Shown piece by piece: positions 14,021 through 14,722 of a stretch of 14,722 bases of DNA. Position 1 is the first letter of the stretch. Every line of letters begins with the position of its first letter. Under the pieces are notes generated by a model, which searched no databases, had not been told where the DNA came from, and saw only the letters and a list, made by a program, of their open reading frames with translations. A program made the position numbers and the translations under genes. The DNA is taken from contig CAKOLD010000022.1 in the NCBI GenBank assembly GCA_934096015.1, positions 1-14,722 on the forward strand. Reading direction: 5' to 3'. Origin of the DNA: an uncultured Bacilli bacterium. Its GTDB lineage: Bacteria; Bacillota_I; Bacilli_A; RF39; UBA660.

Positions 14021-14542
14021 ATGAAAAAAATATATTTAGTACTTACATATACAGGAACATTTTTATCAAATATAATAAGATTATATACAAAAAAAGAATA
14101 CTCACATATATCACTATCATTAGATCCTTCATTAAAAACTATGTATTCTTTTGGTAGAAAAAATGCCTATAATGCTTTTAATGCAGGATTTATAATAGAA
14201 GAAATTAATAAAGGAACTTACAAAAGATTTTCTAAAACTAAATGCCAAGTTTATGAAATAAGTATAACTGGTTATAAATATCATAAATTAAAAAAATATT
14301 TAAAATTATTTTTAAAAGATCAAAAAAAATATAAATATGATACTATCGGTCTTATGTTATATCCCTTAAATATAAAATTAGGAAGAAAACATCATTATTA
14401 TTGTTCAGAATTTATCAGATTCCTATTTGAAATAACCAAAATTAATCCTGATTTACCAATATTAGTTTCTCCAGAAAAATTAGTAAATCATCAAAAAAAT
14501 AAGAATTTAATATATGAAGGATTATTAAAAGAATACATGTAA
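14021..14542 (+). CDS. Permuted papain-fold (YiiX/C92- or NlpC/P60-like) putative hydrolase
   Basis: A 173-residue protein with the two hallmarks of the circularly permuted NlpC/P60-papain group: an early histidine in YSHISLSLD (H29) and a late cysteine in HHYYCSEFIRFLFE (C128, with E130 after it). In this group the His-Cys pair comes in reverse order to classical papain, and the 'YCSE' motif is typical. Members such as YiiX-like proteins are thought to cleave amides or esters of lipids or peptides, but the substrate is unknown here. There is no signal peptide; MKKIYLVLTYTGTFLSNIIR is too amphipathic and leads straight into the fold. It has its own promoter and a GAGGT Shine-Dalgarno. An IS3-family element begins 13 nt after its stop, and no terminator is seen in that gap. 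Confidence 0.72.
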   Translation: MKKIYLVLTYTGTFLSNIIRLYTKKEYSHISLSLDPSLKTMYSFGRKNAYNAFNAGFIIEEINKGTYKRFSKTKCQVYEISITGYKYHKLKKYLKLFLKDQKKYKYDTIGLMLYPLNIKLGRKHHYYCSEFIRFLFEITKINPDLPILVSPEKLVNHQKNKNLIYEGLLKEYM

Positions 14543-14555
14543 AAAAGTTATTCAC

Positions 14556-14580
14556 TGAACTGAACCCCAAAAGTTGGACA
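14556..14580. repeat. Terminal inverted repeat of the IS3-family element
   Basis: A 25-base imperfect end with the CCCCAAAAGTTGGAC core. The exact outer boundary (14556 or a few bases either side) cannot be fixed without the opposite end. Confidence 0.75.
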
Positions 14581-14595
14581 GTTTATTAATAGTTT

Positions 14596-14722
14596 CTAAT
14601 TAGAGGATTGTAACCTGTAATTTACAGGTGACAGTCCTTTTAATTTTACTTTAATTCTATCATAATTATAATAATAAATATATTCATCAATTGCTTTTAT
14701 CAAATCGTCTAATGTTTTATAG
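14596..14722 (-). CDS. IS3-family transposase (OrfB), C-terminal fragment at the window edge
   Basis: The minus strand encodes 41 codons ending at a TAG stop (14596-14598), open at the window edge. The sequence, with IDEYIYYYNYDRIKVKLKG followed by LSPVNYR, is the standard C-terminus of IS3/IS150-type DDE integrase OrfB ('yi.yYN..RiqkkLkg.sPv.yR'). Only the end of the integrase core is visible, so the DDE residues and the frameshifted OrfA are not in the window. Whether the element is intact cannot be judged. Confidence 0.88.
   Translation of the reverse strand, partial: YKTLDDLIKAIDEYIYYYNYDRIKVKLKGLSPVNYRLQSSN

Larger units (their letters stand above)
14556..14722. mobile_element. End of an IS3-family insertion sequence (IS150-like), continues past the window
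   Basis: At 14556-14580 the sequence TGAACTGAACCCCAAAAG, then TTGGACA, begins with TG and carries the CCCCAAAAGTTGGACA core typical of IS3-family terminal inverted repeats. The following 16 nt lead to the stop of a minus-strand transposase C-terminus, the standard layout of the 3' end of an IS3 element. The other inverted repeat and target duplication lie outside the window. Confidence 0.85.

Noticed and set aside
1..14722. CRISPR arrays, tRNA or rRNA genes, riboswitches
   Set aside because: No regularly spaced repeats, cloverleaf or rRNA-like stretches were seen, and all intergenic gaps are short (about 120 nt or less).

Overview
This is a strongly AT-rich, gene-dense stretch of a Gram-positive bacterium, most likely an uncultured, low-GC, endospore-forming member of the Bacilli (Erysipelotrichia- or RF39-like groups). 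The spore-forming reading rests on a partial yunB and a cotJ operon. The standard bacterial code fits: Trp is TGG and TGA is a normal stop (the ferredoxin ends in TGA), so this is not a UGA-recoding mollicute. Lineage below Bacilli is inference.

Layout. 1-1041 (minus): 5'-part of yunB preceded by an acidic protein with one C-terminal membrane segment. 1146-1373 (plus): a small [4Fe-4S] ferredoxin with an extra Cys-rich tail, convergent with the next operon. 1392-3144 (minus operon, one promoter near 3166-3194): a membrane-anchored thioredoxin-fold protein without cysteines, tRNA methyltransferase trmL and undecaprenyl diphosphate synthase uppS. 3256-4249 (minus): spore-coat cotJ operon, in which CotJA-like and CotJB parts are one protein, followed with an 8-nt overlap by cotJC. 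4295-4792 (minus) and 4858-5355 (plus): two divergent small membrane proteins (PF06541-like and UPF0316-like).

5352-12610 (minus): three large genes with 45-47 nt gaps, in transcription order a tandem acyl-adenylate (ANL) ligase, a 7TM hybrid histidine kinase whose phospho-accepting His and Asp are both replaced, and a PMCA-type calcium P-ATPase. This is the most unusual part of the window. 12730-13908 (minus): an SPFH-domain protein with a C-terminal zinc ribbon, with a strong terminator; its promoter is back-to-back with that of a plus-strand permuted-papain-fold protein (14021-14542). The right edge holds one end of an IS3-family insertion sequence (inverted repeat from about 14556; transposase C-terminus 14596-14722).

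How it fits together. The window mixes housekeeping (uppS, trmL), sporulation (yunB, cotJ) and membrane or ion functions. Regulatory DNA is compact: several promoters show a TGn-extended -10 box and would start transcription only about 10-20 nt before the start codon, and several intrinsic terminators fold over the stop codon of the gene they end. No gene-free stretch longer than 300 bases exists; no tRNA, rRNA or CRISPR array was seen.
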